Below are positions 52,582 through 61,730 of a DNA stretch of 64,000 nt, piece by piece; the first letter of the stretch is position 1; each line of letters begins with the position of its first letter. The position numbers were made by a program, and so were the translations under genes. The notes beneath the pieces were generated by a model that saw nothing but the letters and a program-made list of their open reading frames with translations, was not told where the DNA came from and did not search any database. The stretch is from CANHVK01 sp044232905 (GTDB lineage Bacteria; Bacteroidota; Bacteroidia; Flavobacteriales_D; Crocinitomicaceae): assembly GCA_044232905.1 (NCBI GenBank), contig JBIIKZ010000001.1, forward strand, positions 216,264 to 280,263, in the 5' to 3' direction.

Positions 52582-53805
52582 ATGAAAAAAGAAAACTACA
52601 TCCCATTCAGCAAAGAAATCTTATTGGAAAAACAATTGGTGCAATCTTATTCCAACGAAACGGATGCAACAAATTTCAAACGCCTATTTCATATACTAGA
52701 ACACTATTTTCATTACGAGGGATTTGGATTAAACCAACAACTCAAACTCAATTACGCACATTTTGATCCGGATCGTTTACCAGAAGAACGTGCGTTGTAT
52801 GCCAATAAAAGCAATCTTAAAACGTTTCATACCGTTTTCAAAAAGGTTCTCGAACGTGGAAATTTTGAGAAAATCGAAGATGAAGTGCTACACAAAGCAA
52901 TCAATGCATCGGATTTAGTTGGACTTAATTTACATATAAACTTTGACGACTACAACGAGTATTATTTATACGCCCGTGGATTAACTAAAACGAGAGAACA
53001 CGTAAAGCGTTTCTTATTTTGGAAAAAAGAAGTGGAAATCGAATACTACGATCGCGTTGTTATTTACCTACATTATAAAGATTCAACCTATTTTGAATCA
53101 AAAAAAATAAATTCAAAATCCTTACACTTCGAACCAAATAGCATCGTTCTTAAAATTTTTAAGCGCGTACCTAAAAACGACTTAGAAACCATTTTTCCGA
53201 ATGCAGTTCCGAAGATGTCGTTAACGGATAAGTTACTTCTTTGGATACCGGCAATCGGTGGTGGAGTACCTATCCTTTCCACGAAAGTTATTCCTGCACT
53301 GATGAAACTTGGAGCAGCCTATAAAGGAGGAAATTTATTGGATTTGAAAGGCTTAAAAACAACTTTACTACAAAGCGGTATTGCATTAGTGGTACTTGGA
53401 GTATACTTGTTTAGACAATATAAAGGGTATCAAAACAAGAAAAATAACTTCCAAAAGATGTTAACCGATTCCCTATATTTCAAAAATTTGGGTAATAATG
53501 GAGGCGTTTTTCATTCTTTAATTGACGCTTCCGAAGAAGAAGAAATGAAAGAAACCATGTTGGCCTATTCGTTCTTGTTGCAAAATAATCAACCTACAAG
53601 TGCAGAAGTACTCGACCAACAAATTGAATCCTGGTTTGAAAAGGAATTTAAATGTCACCTTGATTTTGATGTCAAAGATGCGTTAGCAAAATTACAACAC
53701 ATTGGTTTGGCTGAGGAACATACTAATCACTGGACAGTTTTACCGATGGAAAAGGCGTTAAAACGTGTGGATGAAATATGGGATGGGATTTTTGAGTATA
53801 ATTGA
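52582..53805 (+). CDS. DUF3754-family membrane protein (TMEM143-like)
   Basis: The 407-residue protein matches by eye the DUF3754/TMEM143 family. It has a soluble N-terminal part with HYFHYEGFGLNQQLKLNYAHFDPD, then FKRVPKNDLETIFPNAVPKMSLTDKLLLWIPA. Two membrane segments follow (about residues 215-245, LLLWIPAIGGGVPILSTKVIP; and 265-280, GIALVVLGVYLF), then a C-terminal part of winged-helix appearance. Function is unknown for the family. It begins 51 bases after the Lrp gene and is probably a separate or weakly linked unit. Confidence 0.8.
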   Translation: MKKENYIPFSKEILLEKQLVQSYSNETDATNFKRLFHILEHYFHYEGFGLNQQLKLNYAHFDPDRLPEERALYANKSNLKTFHTVFKKVLERGNFEKIEDEVLHKAINASDLVGLNLHINFDDYNEYYLYARGLTKTREHVKRFLFWKKEVEIEYYDRVVIYLHYKDSTYFESKKINSKSLHFEPNSIVLKIFKRVPKNDLETIFPNAVPKMSLTDKLLLWIPAIGGGVPILSTKVIPALMKLGAAYKGGNLLDLKGLKTTLLQSGIALVVLGVYLFRQYKGYQNKKNNFQKMLTDSLYFKNLGNNGGVFHSLIDASEEEEMKETMLAYSFLLQNNQPTSAEVLDQQIESWFEKEFKCHLDFDVKDALAKLQHIGLAEEHTNHWTVLPMEKALKRVDEIWDGIFEYN

Positions 53806-53828
53806 TGTAATACAATGTCACCTCCCTT

Positions 53829-53861
53829 TCCCGAAAGCTTTCGGGACCCTCCTCAAGGAGG
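53829..53861. repeat. Double palindrome between convergent DUF3754 and ilvA genes
   Basis: TCCCGAAAGCTTTCGGGA at 53829-53846 is a perfect 18-base palindrome. It is followed by CCTCC-TCAA-GGAGG (53848-53861), a second small hairpin with a tetraloop. No T tract follows. The GC-rich composition stands out from the surroundings. Confidence 0.7.
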
Positions 53862-53869
53862 AAAGCGAA

Positions 53870-55114
53870 TTAACCAACAAGTAATCCAAACAAGGTCGGA
53901 TTATTATTCAAGTATTCAAAGGTAAAATTCAAGGCATTTAACCTATCGCAAATTCCTTGGAAATCTTCTTTGTTTTTCAACTCGATACCAACGACTACCG
54001 GACCACTTTCGCGGCTATTTTTCTTGGAGAATTGGAAATAGGTAATGTCATCTTCTTGACCCAATACCTCGTTCACAAATGCTTTTAATGCCCCTGGACG
54101 TTGCGGAAACTGAATCATAAAATAATGTTTCAATCCTTCGTATACCAAGGAACGTTCTTTGATTTCTTCGGTACGTGTTATATCGTTGTTACTTCCAGAA
54201 ACGATACACACCACATTTTTCCCTTTGATCTCTTCTTTAAAAAAATCTAAAGCAGAAATTGTCAACGCACCAGCTGGCTCAACCACCATTGCCTCTTCGT
54301 TGTACAAACTTAAAATCGTGGTACATACTTTTCCTTCTGGAATGGTTATCACTTGATTTAATACATCCTTACAAATTTCAAAATTTAAATCACCTGCGCG
54401 CTTAACCGCTGCGCCATCTACAAACTTGTCGATGTGGTCTAAGGTTGTAACGATTCCTTTTTCTATGGATGTTTTCATCGAGGGCGCTCCCTCTGGTTCC
54501 ACACCGATAATAATGGTGTTAGGGCTTAATTCTTTAAATACCGTACAAACTCCAGCAGCTAATCCACCGCCGCCGATTGGAACGAATAAATAATCGATTG
54601 GTTCTTCCGCGTCTGCTAGTACCTCTAAGGCTACCGTTCCTTGACCGGCAATTACCATCGGATCATCGAATGGATGAATGAATGTTAAGTTGTTTGCTTT
54701 GCCATAAGTTACTGCCTCCTGGTATGCATCATCAAAAGTATCTCCCGACAAAACGATTTTAACTTTCGATTTTCCAAATAATTCTACTTGTCTAATTTTT
54801 TGTTTTGGCGTGGTGGAAGGCATATAAATGGTCCCTTGAATTCCCAACACCATGCATGAATAGGCAACACCTTGCGCATGATTCCCAGCACTCGCACATA
54901 CTATTCCGTTTTGTTTTTGTTCTTCGGAAAGATTACACATTTTGTTATACGCTCCACGTAATTTGTACGAACGAACCAATTGTAAATCTTCCCGTTTTAA
55001 CAAAATATTCGAAGCAAATCGATCAGAAAGGTTTAAACTTTTCATCAACGGAGTTTTGTAAGCTACGCCTTCTAATTTACTTTTTGCTTCTTGAACGTGT
55101 TGTAATGTAATCAT
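53870..55114 (-). CDS. ilvA: Threonine ammonia-lyase (biosynthetic threonine deaminase)
   Basis: IlvA converts threonine to 2-oxobutyrate, committing it to isoleucine. The 414-residue protein has the PLP lysine in LVRSYKLRGAYNKM, the Gly-rich phosphate loop VPIGGGGLAAGV, and SAGNHAQGVAYSC. The C-terminal 85 residues (HYFMIQFPQRPGALKAFVNEVL onward) form a single ACT-like regulatory domain, so this is the shorter class of about 410 residues rather than the 514-residue E. coli type. Isoleucine feedback is expected but not provable here. It is last in the ilvE-D-B-N-C-A operon. Confidence 0.95.
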   Translation of the reverse strand: MITLQHVQEAKSKLEGVAYKTPLMKSLNLSDRFASNILLKREDLQLVRSYKLRGAYNKMCNLSEEQKQNGIVCASAGNHAQGVAYSCMVLGIQGTIYMPSTTPKQKIRQVELFGKSKVKIVLSGDTFDDAYQEAVTYGKANNLTFIHPFDDPMVIAGQGTVALEVLADAEEPIDYLFVPIGGGGLAAGVCTVFKELSPNTIIIGVEPEGAPSMKTSIEKGIVTTLDHIDKFVDGAAVKRAGDLNFEICKDVLNQVITIPEGKVCTTILSLYNEEAMVVEPAGALTISALDFFKEEIKGKNVVCIVSGSNNDITRTEEIKERSLVYEGLKHYFMIQFPQRPGALKAFVNEVLGQEDDITYFQFSKKNSRESGPVVVGIELKNKEDFQGICDRLNALNFTFEYLNNNPTLFGLLVG

Positions 55115-55120
55115 TTTTGG

Positions 55121-55200
55121 AATTATGAATTATGAATTATAAATGATGAATTGGATGATGAATTAAACAACTCATCATCCATAACTCATAATTTATAATT
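55121..55200. repeat. AATTATG tandem repeats and inverted repeat in the ilvC-ilvA spacer
   Basis: The heptamer AATTATG runs through 55121-55140. AATTATAAAT (55135-55144) pairs with ATTTATAATT (55191-55200), and GGATGATGA (55153-55161) pairs with TCATCATCC (55172-55180). The interrupted hairpin fills the ilvC-ilvA gap and overlaps the ilvC stop codon. Confidence 0.6.
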
Positions 55201-56671
55201 GATTTATCGCTTTCATGTCTGTCATTGCGGCACGTAATACATCTCCTACTTTTTCAATCGTATGAGAACGTAATACCTTATTTACAGCAATGATTTCTTT
55301 GTTGTCAACGCCATTATCTTTTCCGTCGTTGAAATTTTTACCGATAACATCTGTATCCACTTTTGCCATGAAATCAGCTAATAATGGTTTACAAGCATGG
55401 TCAAATAAATAACAACCATATTCTGCTGTATCCGAAATTACGCGATTCATTTCAAATAATTTTTTACGTGCAATGGTATTTGCGATCAATGGTGCTTCGT
55501 GTAATGATTCGTAATAAGCAGACTCTTCTTTGATTCCTGTTTCTACCATTACTTCGAATGCTAATTCAACACCTGCTCTTACCAAGGCAACCATCAATAA
55601 ACCATTGTCGAAGAATTCTTGCTCCGTAATTTTTGCAGTCGCTTCAGATTTCTCAAATGCTGTATCTCCTGTTGCAGCTCTCCACATCAATAAGTCTTTA
55701 TCGTTGTTCGCCCAATCCTCCATCATTGTTTTAGAGAAATGTCCGCTCATGATATCGTCTTGGTGTTTTTCAAACAATGGACGCATGATTGCTTTCAACT
55801 CATTCGATAATTCAAACGCTTTAATTTTTGCAGGATTCGATAAACGATCCATCATTGCAGTAATACCACCTTGTTTTAAAGCTTCGGTAATTACTTCCCA
55901 TCCGTATTGGATTAAAGTAGAAGCGTAACCGCTTTCAATTCCTTTTTCAATCATTTTGTCAAAACAAAGGATAGATCCTGTTTGTAACACCCCACAAAGA
56001 ATGGTTTGTTCTCCCATTAAATCCGATTTTACCTCTGCAACAAACGAAGATTTTAAAACACCTGCTTTGTGTCCACCTGTACCAGCAGCGTATGCTTTCG
56101 CTAAGGTCCAACCTTTTCCTTCTGGATCATTTTCTGGGTGAACAGCAATCAATGTTGGTACACCAAAACCTCTTTTGTATTCCTCACGTACTTCTGTACC
56201 AGGACATTTTGGAGCAACCATGATTACGGTAATGTCTTTACGAACTTGCATTCCTTCTTCCACGATGTTGAATCCATGCGAATACGATAAGGTAGCACCT
56301 TGTTTCATCAATGGCATAATTGCAGAAACGACACTTGTATGTTGTTTGTCTGGCGTAAGGTTGATTACTAAATCCGCAGTTGGAATTAATTCTTCGTAGG
56401 TGCCAACTTCAAAACCATTGTCTGTAGCATTTTTCCAAGAAGCACGTTTTGTTTCAATTGCATCTTTACGTAAAGTATATTTCACGTCCAAGCCTGAATC
56501 TCTTAAGTTTAATCCTTGGTTTAATCCTTGTGCACCGCAACCAACGATGACAATTTTTTTACCAATTAAAGCATTTACACCATCTGCGAATTGGTGGATG
56601 TCCATAAATTCACAAACCCCTAATTGGTTTAATTGTTCTCTTAATGATAGAGAGTTAAAATAATTTGCCAT
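55193..56671 (-). CDS. ilvC: Ketol-acid reductoisomerase (NADP), class II
   Basis: IlvC rearranges and reduces acetolactate and acetohydroxybutyrate in valine and isoleucine synthesis. At 492 residues it is the long class II form like that of E. coli, with two C-terminal knotted domains. Visible are the Rossmann motif KIVIVGCGAQGLNQGLNLRDSGLDV, APKCPGTEVREEYKRGFGVP, and metal-binding acids in KSDLMGEQTILCG. It follows ilvN by eight bases. Confidence 0.96.
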   Translation of the reverse strand: MANYFNSLSLREQLNQLGVCEFMDIHQFADGVNALIGKKIVIVGCGAQGLNQGLNLRDSGLDVKYTLRKDAIETKRASWKNATDNGFEVGTYEELIPTADLVINLTPDKQHTSVVSAIMPLMKQGATLSYSHGFNIVEEGMQVRKDITVIMVAPKCPGTEVREEYKRGFGVPTLIAVHPENDPEGKGWTLAKAYAAGTGGHKAGVLKSSFVAEVKSDLMGEQTILCGVLQTGSILCFDKMIEKGIESGYASTLIQYGWEVITEALKQGGITAMMDRLSNPAKIKAFELSNELKAIMRPLFEKHQDDIMSGHFSKTMMEDWANNDKDLLMWRAATGDTAFEKSEATAKITEQEFFDNGLLMVALVRAGVELAFEVMVETGIKEESAYYESLHEAPLIANTIARKKLFEMNRVISDTAEYGCYLFDHACKPLLADFMAKVDTDVIGKNFNDGKDNGVDNKEIIAVNKVLRSHTIEKVGDVLRAAMTDMKAINQL

Positions 56672-56679
56672 ACTAATTA

Positions 56680-57219
56680 TTATAAAATGATTTTCTCGTT
56701 ATTCATATCTTCTATGTGTTCTTCCAATGTTTTCATTGGTTTAGAAATTGCTACACGTCCTGAGCGAACAAACTCTAACAAACCAAATGGTTTCAACTCG
56801 GTGAACAATTCTTTGATCTCATCTGGGTAACCTGTTTTCTCCAAAATCGTAAATTCAGATTCGATTGTCAAGATACGCGCATGGTGTGCACGTACAATAC
56901 GTTCTGCATCTCCTCCGCTTGCTAATGCAATTGTTGGTAATTTGTACAACGCGATTTCTTGGTAAACCACTTCCTCATCCGAATGGTAAAATGCTTTTAC
57001 TACATCGATTTGTTTTTCGATTTGTGAAACTACTTTACGAACTGTTTCTTTCGGTTCGTTTACCACAATCGTATAACGGTGGATTCCTTCAATCTCCGAT
57101 TCCGAAGCGGTAATACTTTCGATGTTAATATTTCTTCGTGTGAAAATAATCGTGATACGATTCAACATCCCCACGCTATTTTCTGTAAATACGGATATAT
57201 TATATGTGTTACTTTTCAT
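56680..57219 (-). CDS. ilvN: Acetolactate synthase small (regulatory) subunit
   Basis: This subunit activates IlvB and confers valine feedback. The 179-residue protein has an N-terminal ACT domain (YNISVFTENSVGMLNRITIIFTRRNINIESI) and a C-terminal ALS_ss domain with ERIVRAHHARIL. Gene symbol ilvN is used in the general sense (ilvH in some genomes). It starts six bases after ilvB. Confidence 0.93.
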   Translation of the reverse strand: MKSNTYNISVFTENSVGMLNRITIIFTRRNINIESITASESEIEGIHRYTIVVNEPKETVRKVVSQIEKQIDVVKAFYHSDEEVVYQEIALYKLPTIALASGGDAERIVRAHHARILTIESEFTILEKTGYPDEIKELFTELKPFGLLEFVRSGRVAISKPMKTLEEHIEDMNNEKIIL

Positions 57220-57225
57220 CTTTTC

Positions 57226-58914
57226 TTATTTTAAACGAATTTCAGATACGGAAGCACCTGTTGCAACCATTGGGAATACATTCTCTTCTTGTTCCACTAC
57301 TACTTCTAATAAGTAAGCAGCTTTACTTGACAACATCGTGTCTAAAGCTTCACTTAATTCGGTACGTTGGTCTATTTTTTTCGCTTCGATGTCGTATCCT
57401 TTCGCAATTTGCGTAAAGTTTGGATTCACGATATCCGTAAAAGAATAACGTTTTTCAAAGAACATTTCTTGCCATTGACGCACCATTCCAAGGAAGTTAT
57501 TATTCAAAATCAAAATTTTAACATCGATCTTAAACTGTAAAATCGTTCCTAATTCTTGGATGGTCATTTGGAAACCACCGTCTCCAATAATTGCTACAAC
57601 TGTTTTGGATGGGTTACCCAATTTTGCACCTATTGCAGCTGGTAATGCAAATCCCATGGTACCTAAACCACCAGAAGTGATGTTTGTATTATTTGCTTTG
57701 TATTGGTAATAACGCGAAGTAACCATTTGGTGTTGCCCTACATCTGTAACGACAATTGCTTGTCCGTCGGTTTTTTCAGAAAGCATATTCACTACTTCCG
57801 CCATTTGTAAACGGTCGTGTTTTGGATGAATGGCATCTTCGATAACTGCTTCCACTTCTAATTTTTCCGCATCTCTAAATTCTTGTATCCAAGCTTCGTG
57901 TGTGCGTTTTTCTACCTTCGTAGTCAATAATGCCAATGCCTCTTTTGCATCTGCATGTACTGAAACTGCATTCGTTACAATTTTATTTAACTCCGCGAAG
58001 TCGATATCAATATGGATAATTTTTGCTTGTTTCGCATAACGACTAACATCTCCTGTTACACGGTCATCAAAACGCATACCTACTGCAAGAATAACGTCTG
58101 CTTCATTTGTTAAAATGTTTGGTGCATAATTTCCATGCATTCCTAAATACCCAACATACAATGGATGATTTGGTGGAAAAGCACCCAAACCTAATAAAGT
58201 AGAAGCAACAGGAATTCCTGATTTCTCCGCAAACTCCAACAACTCTTGTTCAGCATTTGCCAACGTAATTCCTTGTCCAACTAATAAATATGGTTTTTTA
58301 GCAGTATTTAATAACGCAGCTGCATCGTCAATTTTAGTAGGATCCATTACTGGATTTGGGAAATAACTACGAATGTCTTTACACGCTTCGTAATTAAAGT
58401 CCATCATTCCAAATTGGGCATCTTTGGTAATATCTACCAAAACTGGGCCTGGACGACCAGAACGCGCAATAAAAAATGCTTTTGCTAAAGCCGCTGGAAT
58501 ATCCTGCGCTCTTTTTACTTGTACATTCCACTTGGTAACTGGCATCGAAATACCGATTACATCCGTTTCTTGGAATGCATCTGTTCCTAACAAATGTGAT
58601 GCTACTTGACCTGTGATACAAACCACAGGTGTAGAATCAATCATTGCATCTGCTAAACCTGTAATTAAGTTAGTTGCTCCTGGACCAGAGGTTGCAAAAC
58701 ACACACCACATGTTTCGGACGTACGTGCAAAACCTTGTGCAGCGTGAATTGCACCTTGTTCGTGACGTACCAAAATATGTGTTACTTTATCACTGTAATC
58801 ATACAACGCATCGTAGATCGGCATGATTGCACCTCCAGGGTAACCAAAGATTGTGTGAACTCCTTCTGCAACTAAGCTTTTTATTACGGCTTCTGAACCT
58901 GTTATCTGACTCAT
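57226..58914 (-). CDS. ilvB: Acetolactate synthase large (catalytic) subunit
   Basis: This ThDP- and FAD-dependent enzyme condenses pyruvate with pyruvate or 2-oxobutyrate. The 562-residue protein has the N-terminal GSEAVIKSLVAEGVHTIFGYPGGAIMPIYDAL including the catalytic Glu in VRHEQGAIHAAQG. The ThDP motif is VVAIIGDGGFQMTIQELGTILQFKIDVKILILNNN (GDG...NN), and a C-terminal activation segment follows. It lies 129 bases after ilvD; that spacer contains a complex palindrome. Confidence 0.96.
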   Translation of the reverse strand: MSQITGSEAVIKSLVAEGVHTIFGYPGGAIMPIYDALYDYSDKVTHILVRHEQGAIHAAQGFARTSETCGVCFATSGPGATNLITGLADAMIDSTPVVCITGQVASHLLGTDAFQETDVIGISMPVTKWNVQVKRAQDIPAALAKAFFIARSGRPGPVLVDITKDAQFGMMDFNYEACKDIRSYFPNPVMDPTKIDDAAALLNTAKKPYLLVGQGITLANAEQELLEFAEKSGIPVASTLLGLGAFPPNHPLYVGYLGMHGNYAPNILTNEADVILAVGMRFDDRVTGDVSRYAKQAKIIHIDIDFAELNKIVTNAVSVHADAKEALALLTTKVEKRTHEAWIQEFRDAEKLEVEAVIEDAIHPKHDRLQMAEVVNMLSEKTDGQAIVVTDVGQHQMVTSRYYQYKANNTNITSGGLGTMGFALPAAIGAKLGNPSKTVVAIIGDGGFQMTIQELGTILQFKIDVKILILNNNFLGMVRQWQEMFFEKRYSFTDIVNPNFTQIAKGYDIEAKKIDQRTELSEALDTMLSSKAAYLLEVVVEQEENVFPMVATGASVSEIRLK

Positions 58915-59002
58915 AATAGTTATTTATTTGGTAGATTTAAATATGTATTTTTCTATCTCTATATTTTTTGGTTTATCTTTAATTTATTTTTACTTCTTAC
59001 CG

Positions 59003-59047
59003 TACCCTGAGGTTCTCGAAGGGTAGGCATCGAGTGCCTCAGCCTAC
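59003..59047. repeat. Complex GC-rich palindrome in the ilvD-ilvB spacer
   Basis: TACCC (59003-59007) pairs with GGGTA (59021-59025). AGGCA (59025-59029) pairs with TGCCT (59035-59039), and GTAGGC (59023-59028) can instead pair with GCCTAC (59042-59047), so alternative folds exist. It overlaps the last codon and stop of ilvD. It resembles common dispersed intergenic palindromes of the CCTGAG..TTC/CTCGAAGG kind. Confidence 0.65.
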
Positions 59048-60717
59048 TTATCCGTGATACATCCTTCAGAAGCAGTTGCAACGCATTTTGCATATTTATA
59101 CAAAACACCTTGTGTTGCTTTTAAGGATGGTTGTTTCCAATTTTTTCTTCGTTCCGCTAATTCTTCGTCGCTTACTTTTAAAGTTAGCGTATTGTTTACA
59201 GCATCAATCGCAATGATATCTCCGTCTTGCACCAATGCGATGTTTCCACCGTCAATTGCTTCCGGTGTAATGTGTCCAACTACGAACCCGTGCGTACCAC
59301 CAGAGAAACGTCCATCAGTAATTAACGCAACGCTGTTTCCTAAACCGGCACCCATAATTGCAGATGTTGGTTTTAACATTTCTGGCATTCCAGGACCACC
59401 TTTAGGTCCACACATACGAATTACAACTACCGAACCTGCTTTAATACGTCCATCGTTTAATCCATCGATTACTGTAAATTCATCTTCAAATACAACTGCT
59501 GGTCCTTCAAAAAATTCTCCTTCGTGTCCACTAATTTTTGCAACGGAACCTTGAGGAGCTAAGTTACCATACAATACTTGTAAATGACCAGTCTTTTTAA
59601 TTGCTTTATCAATTGGTAAGAAAATTACTTGACCTAACTGGAAACCTGGTAATTCTGCTAAATTTTCAGCAACTGTTTTTCCGGTTACAGTCAAACAATC
59701 CCCATGTAACATCTCATTTTCCAACATGTACTTCATCACCGCTGGAGTTCCTCCTACATTATGTAAATCTTCCATCAGTGATTTTCCAGAAGGTTTTAAA
59801 TCTGCCAACAAAGGAGTTTTATCACTCAATTTTTGAATATCATCGATCGTTAATTTGATTCCTACAGAATGTGCCATTGCAATTAAATGTAAAACCGCAT
59901 TGGTAGATCCGCCTAAAACAATTACAATACGAATCGCATTTTCAAATGCTTTCAACGTCATGATATCGCGCGGCTTGATATCTTTTTCTAACAATACACG
60001 AATGGCTCTACCCGCCACATCACACTCATGTTTTTTATTTGCACTCAACGCAGGATTTGAAGAACTATACGGTAAACTCATACCTAAAGCTTCAATTGCA
60101 GACGCCATGGTATTTGCTGTATACATACCACCACATGCACCTGCACCAGGACATGCATGTTTAATAATTCCTTTAAAATCCTCCGGTGTAATTGTATTAT
60201 TCATCTTTTTACCCAAGGCTTCAAAAGCAGAAACAATGTTTAATTGTTCCCCTTTCCAATTTCCTGGAGCAATTGTTCCACCGTAAACCATAATTGCAGG
60301 ACGGTTTAACCTTCCCATTGCGATTAGTGAACCAGGCATGTTTTTATCACAGCCCATCACTGCGATTAATCCATCATAATATTGAGCACCACAAACTGTT
60401 TCAATGGAATCCGCGATGATATCCCGAGAAATTAAAGAATAACGCATACCATCTGTACCGTTTGACATACCGTCACTTACGCCGATGGTATTAAAAATCA
60501 ATCCTACTAGATCTGCTTCTTGCACCGACTTTTTAATGTCTTTGGATAAATCATTTAAGTGCATGTTACACGTGTTACCTTCATAACCCGCACTTGCAAT
60601 ACCAACTTGTGCTTTACGCATATCATCATCCGTCAAACCAATACCATACAACATTGCTTGTCCAGCAGGTTGGGTTTCGTTTTGGGTGATGTTTCGGGAA
60701 TATTTATTTATACTCAT
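59044..60717 (-). CDS. ilvD: Dihydroxy-acid dehydratase
   Basis: IlvD dehydrates the dihydroxy acids to 2-keto acids with an Fe-S cluster. The 557-residue protein has the three expected cluster cysteines, in AGYEGNTCNMHLND, VMGCDKNMPGSLIAM and CPGAGACGGMYTANTMAS. It also has the C-terminal TDGRFSGGTHGFVVGHITPEA active-site region. It follows ilvE by 43 bases. Confidence 0.96.
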   Translation of the reverse strand: MSINKYSRNITQNETQPAGQAMLYGIGLTDDDMRKAQVGIASAGYEGNTCNMHLNDLSKDIKKSVQEADLVGLIFNTIGVSDGMSNGTDGMRYSLISRDIIADSIETVCGAQYYDGLIAVMGCDKNMPGSLIAMGRLNRPAIMVYGGTIAPGNWKGEQLNIVSAFEALGKKMNNTITPEDFKGIIKHACPGAGACGGMYTANTMASAIEALGMSLPYSSSNPALSANKKHECDVAGRAIRVLLEKDIKPRDIMTLKAFENAIRIVIVLGGSTNAVLHLIAMAHSVGIKLTIDDIQKLSDKTPLLADLKPSGKSLMEDLHNVGGTPAVMKYMLENEMLHGDCLTVTGKTVAENLAELPGFQLGQVIFLPIDKAIKKTGHLQVLYGNLAPQGSVAKISGHEGEFFEGPAVVFEDEFTVIDGLNDGRIKAGSVVVIRMCGPKGGPGMPEMLKPTSAIMGAGLGNSVALITDGRFSGGTHGFVVGHITPEAIDGGNIALVQDGDIIAIDAVNNTLTLKVSDEELAERRKNWKQPSLKATQGVLYKYAKCVATASEGCITDK

Positions 60718-60760
60718 AGATATAATGTTAAAAACGAAAAGAAATCAATTTTTAAATTCG

Positions 60761-61642
60761 TTATGCTAACTCTAGTTCTTTGTTTACTACTAAATTCATG
60801 TAATTTTTCTGAATAATAGCGCCTTTTGTATCTTTCCATGCTTTTGGGAAAACATACTCATCTACCGATTCAATTCCTGCAACTTCCGCTGCTGTTCCAC
60901 AATAGAATGCTGCATCTGCTGTTTTAATTTCTTCCGGTGTAAAGAATTTTTCTTCAATTTCGATTCCTAATTTTTTCGCTAAATCAATCACTGTTGCTCG
61001 TGTAATTCCTGCTAAAATATTTCCTAGAGGTGCCGTAAATAATTTTCCGTCTTTTTCTAAAAAGAAATTAGCTCCAGGACCTTCCGCAACATTTCCATGC
61101 ATATCTGTCAATAAAGCTTCGTCGTAGCCATTTTGTTTTGCTTCCGTAGATGCTAAAATAGAATTGATATAATGACCTACAACTTTTGCTTCTACGTGAC
61201 ACGATTTAGGGTTTGGACGCTGGAAAGAAGAAATACCTAAACGCAATAATTTATCTCCTAATAATTTACCCCAATCCCAAGCCATGACAACTACATGTAC
61301 TTCATCGGTTGGTAATAAAGACATATTTGCACCTAAATATACCAATGGACGAATATACGCGTCTTTCAAATTATTACGTTTCAAAACTTCATAGGTAATT
61401 TCCTCTAATTCTTGCCACGTATAATTTAACTTAATATGCATTTTCTCCGCAGAATAATGCAAGCGCGCGTAATGTTCTTTTGCTTTAAAAATTTTAGTTC
61501 CTTCTGCTGTGTCATACGAACGAATACCTTCAAACACACCATTTCCATAATGCATCGTTTGGTTGTACAAGTTCACCCCAGAATCCGAAGCTTTTACATA
61601 TTTTCCATCTAAAAAGATAATTGTTTCGTCGTTAAAATACAT
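60761..61642 (-). CDS. ilvE: Branched-chain amino acid aminotransferase
   Basis: IlvE performs the last transamination for Ile, Val and Leu. The 293-residue fold type IV PLP enzyme shows MHYGNGVFEGIRSYD, the PLP lysine region CHVEAKVVGHYINSILASTEAKQNGYDEALLTD and EGPGANFFLEKDGKLFTAPLGNILAGITRATVIDLAKKLG. It is the first structural gene of the operon; its ATG lies about 24 bases after the attenuator terminator. Confidence 0.94.
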   Translation of the reverse strand: MYFNDETIIFLDGKYVKASDSGVNLYNQTMHYGNGVFEGIRSYDTAEGTKIFKAKEHYARLHYSAEKMHIKLNYTWQELEEITYEVLKRNNLKDAYIRPLVYLGANMSLLPTDEVHVVVMAWDWGKLLGDKLLRLGISSFQRPNPKSCHVEAKVVGHYINSILASTEAKQNGYDEALLTDMHGNVAEGPGANFFLEKDGKLFTAPLGNILAGITRATVIDLAKKLGIEIEEKFFTPEEIKTADAAFYCGTAAEVAGIESVDEYVFPKAWKDTKGAIIQKNYMNLVVNKELELA

Positions 61643-61665
61643 AGTTTAAATTTTAATTTTTTGTC

Positions 61666-61703
61666 AAAAAAAAAGCCTTTCTGTGGTTAGACGAGAAAGG
61701 CTT
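61666..61703 (-). terminator. Attenuator terminator of the ilv operon
   Basis: On the minus strand AAGCCTTTCT, an 11-base loop and AGAAAGGCTT form a perfect ten-pair stem followed by about nine T (plus-strand A at 61666-61674). It lies upstream of ilvE rather than after a gene, so it can only act on the leader transcript. Its 5' arm is shared with the antiterminator. Confidence 0.9.
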
Positions 61704-61730
61704 AGTATATCTATAATACCCTATCTCGTC
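61690..61730 (-). promoter_or_regulatory. Antiterminator of the ilv attenuator
   Basis: In the transcript GACGAGA (plus coordinates 61724-61730) pairs with TCTCGTC (61690-61696), extended by AGG/CCT after one T-T mismatch. The 3' arm overlaps the 5' arm of the terminator, so the two folds exclude each other. The 5' arm begins at the G of the leader stop codon TGA, so a ribosome at the stop would cover it. Confidence 0.8.

Noticed and set aside
59054..59554. 166-residue antisense frame inside ilvD
   Set aside because: Shadow of ilvD; Pro/Ser/Thr-rich composition with no recognisable domain.
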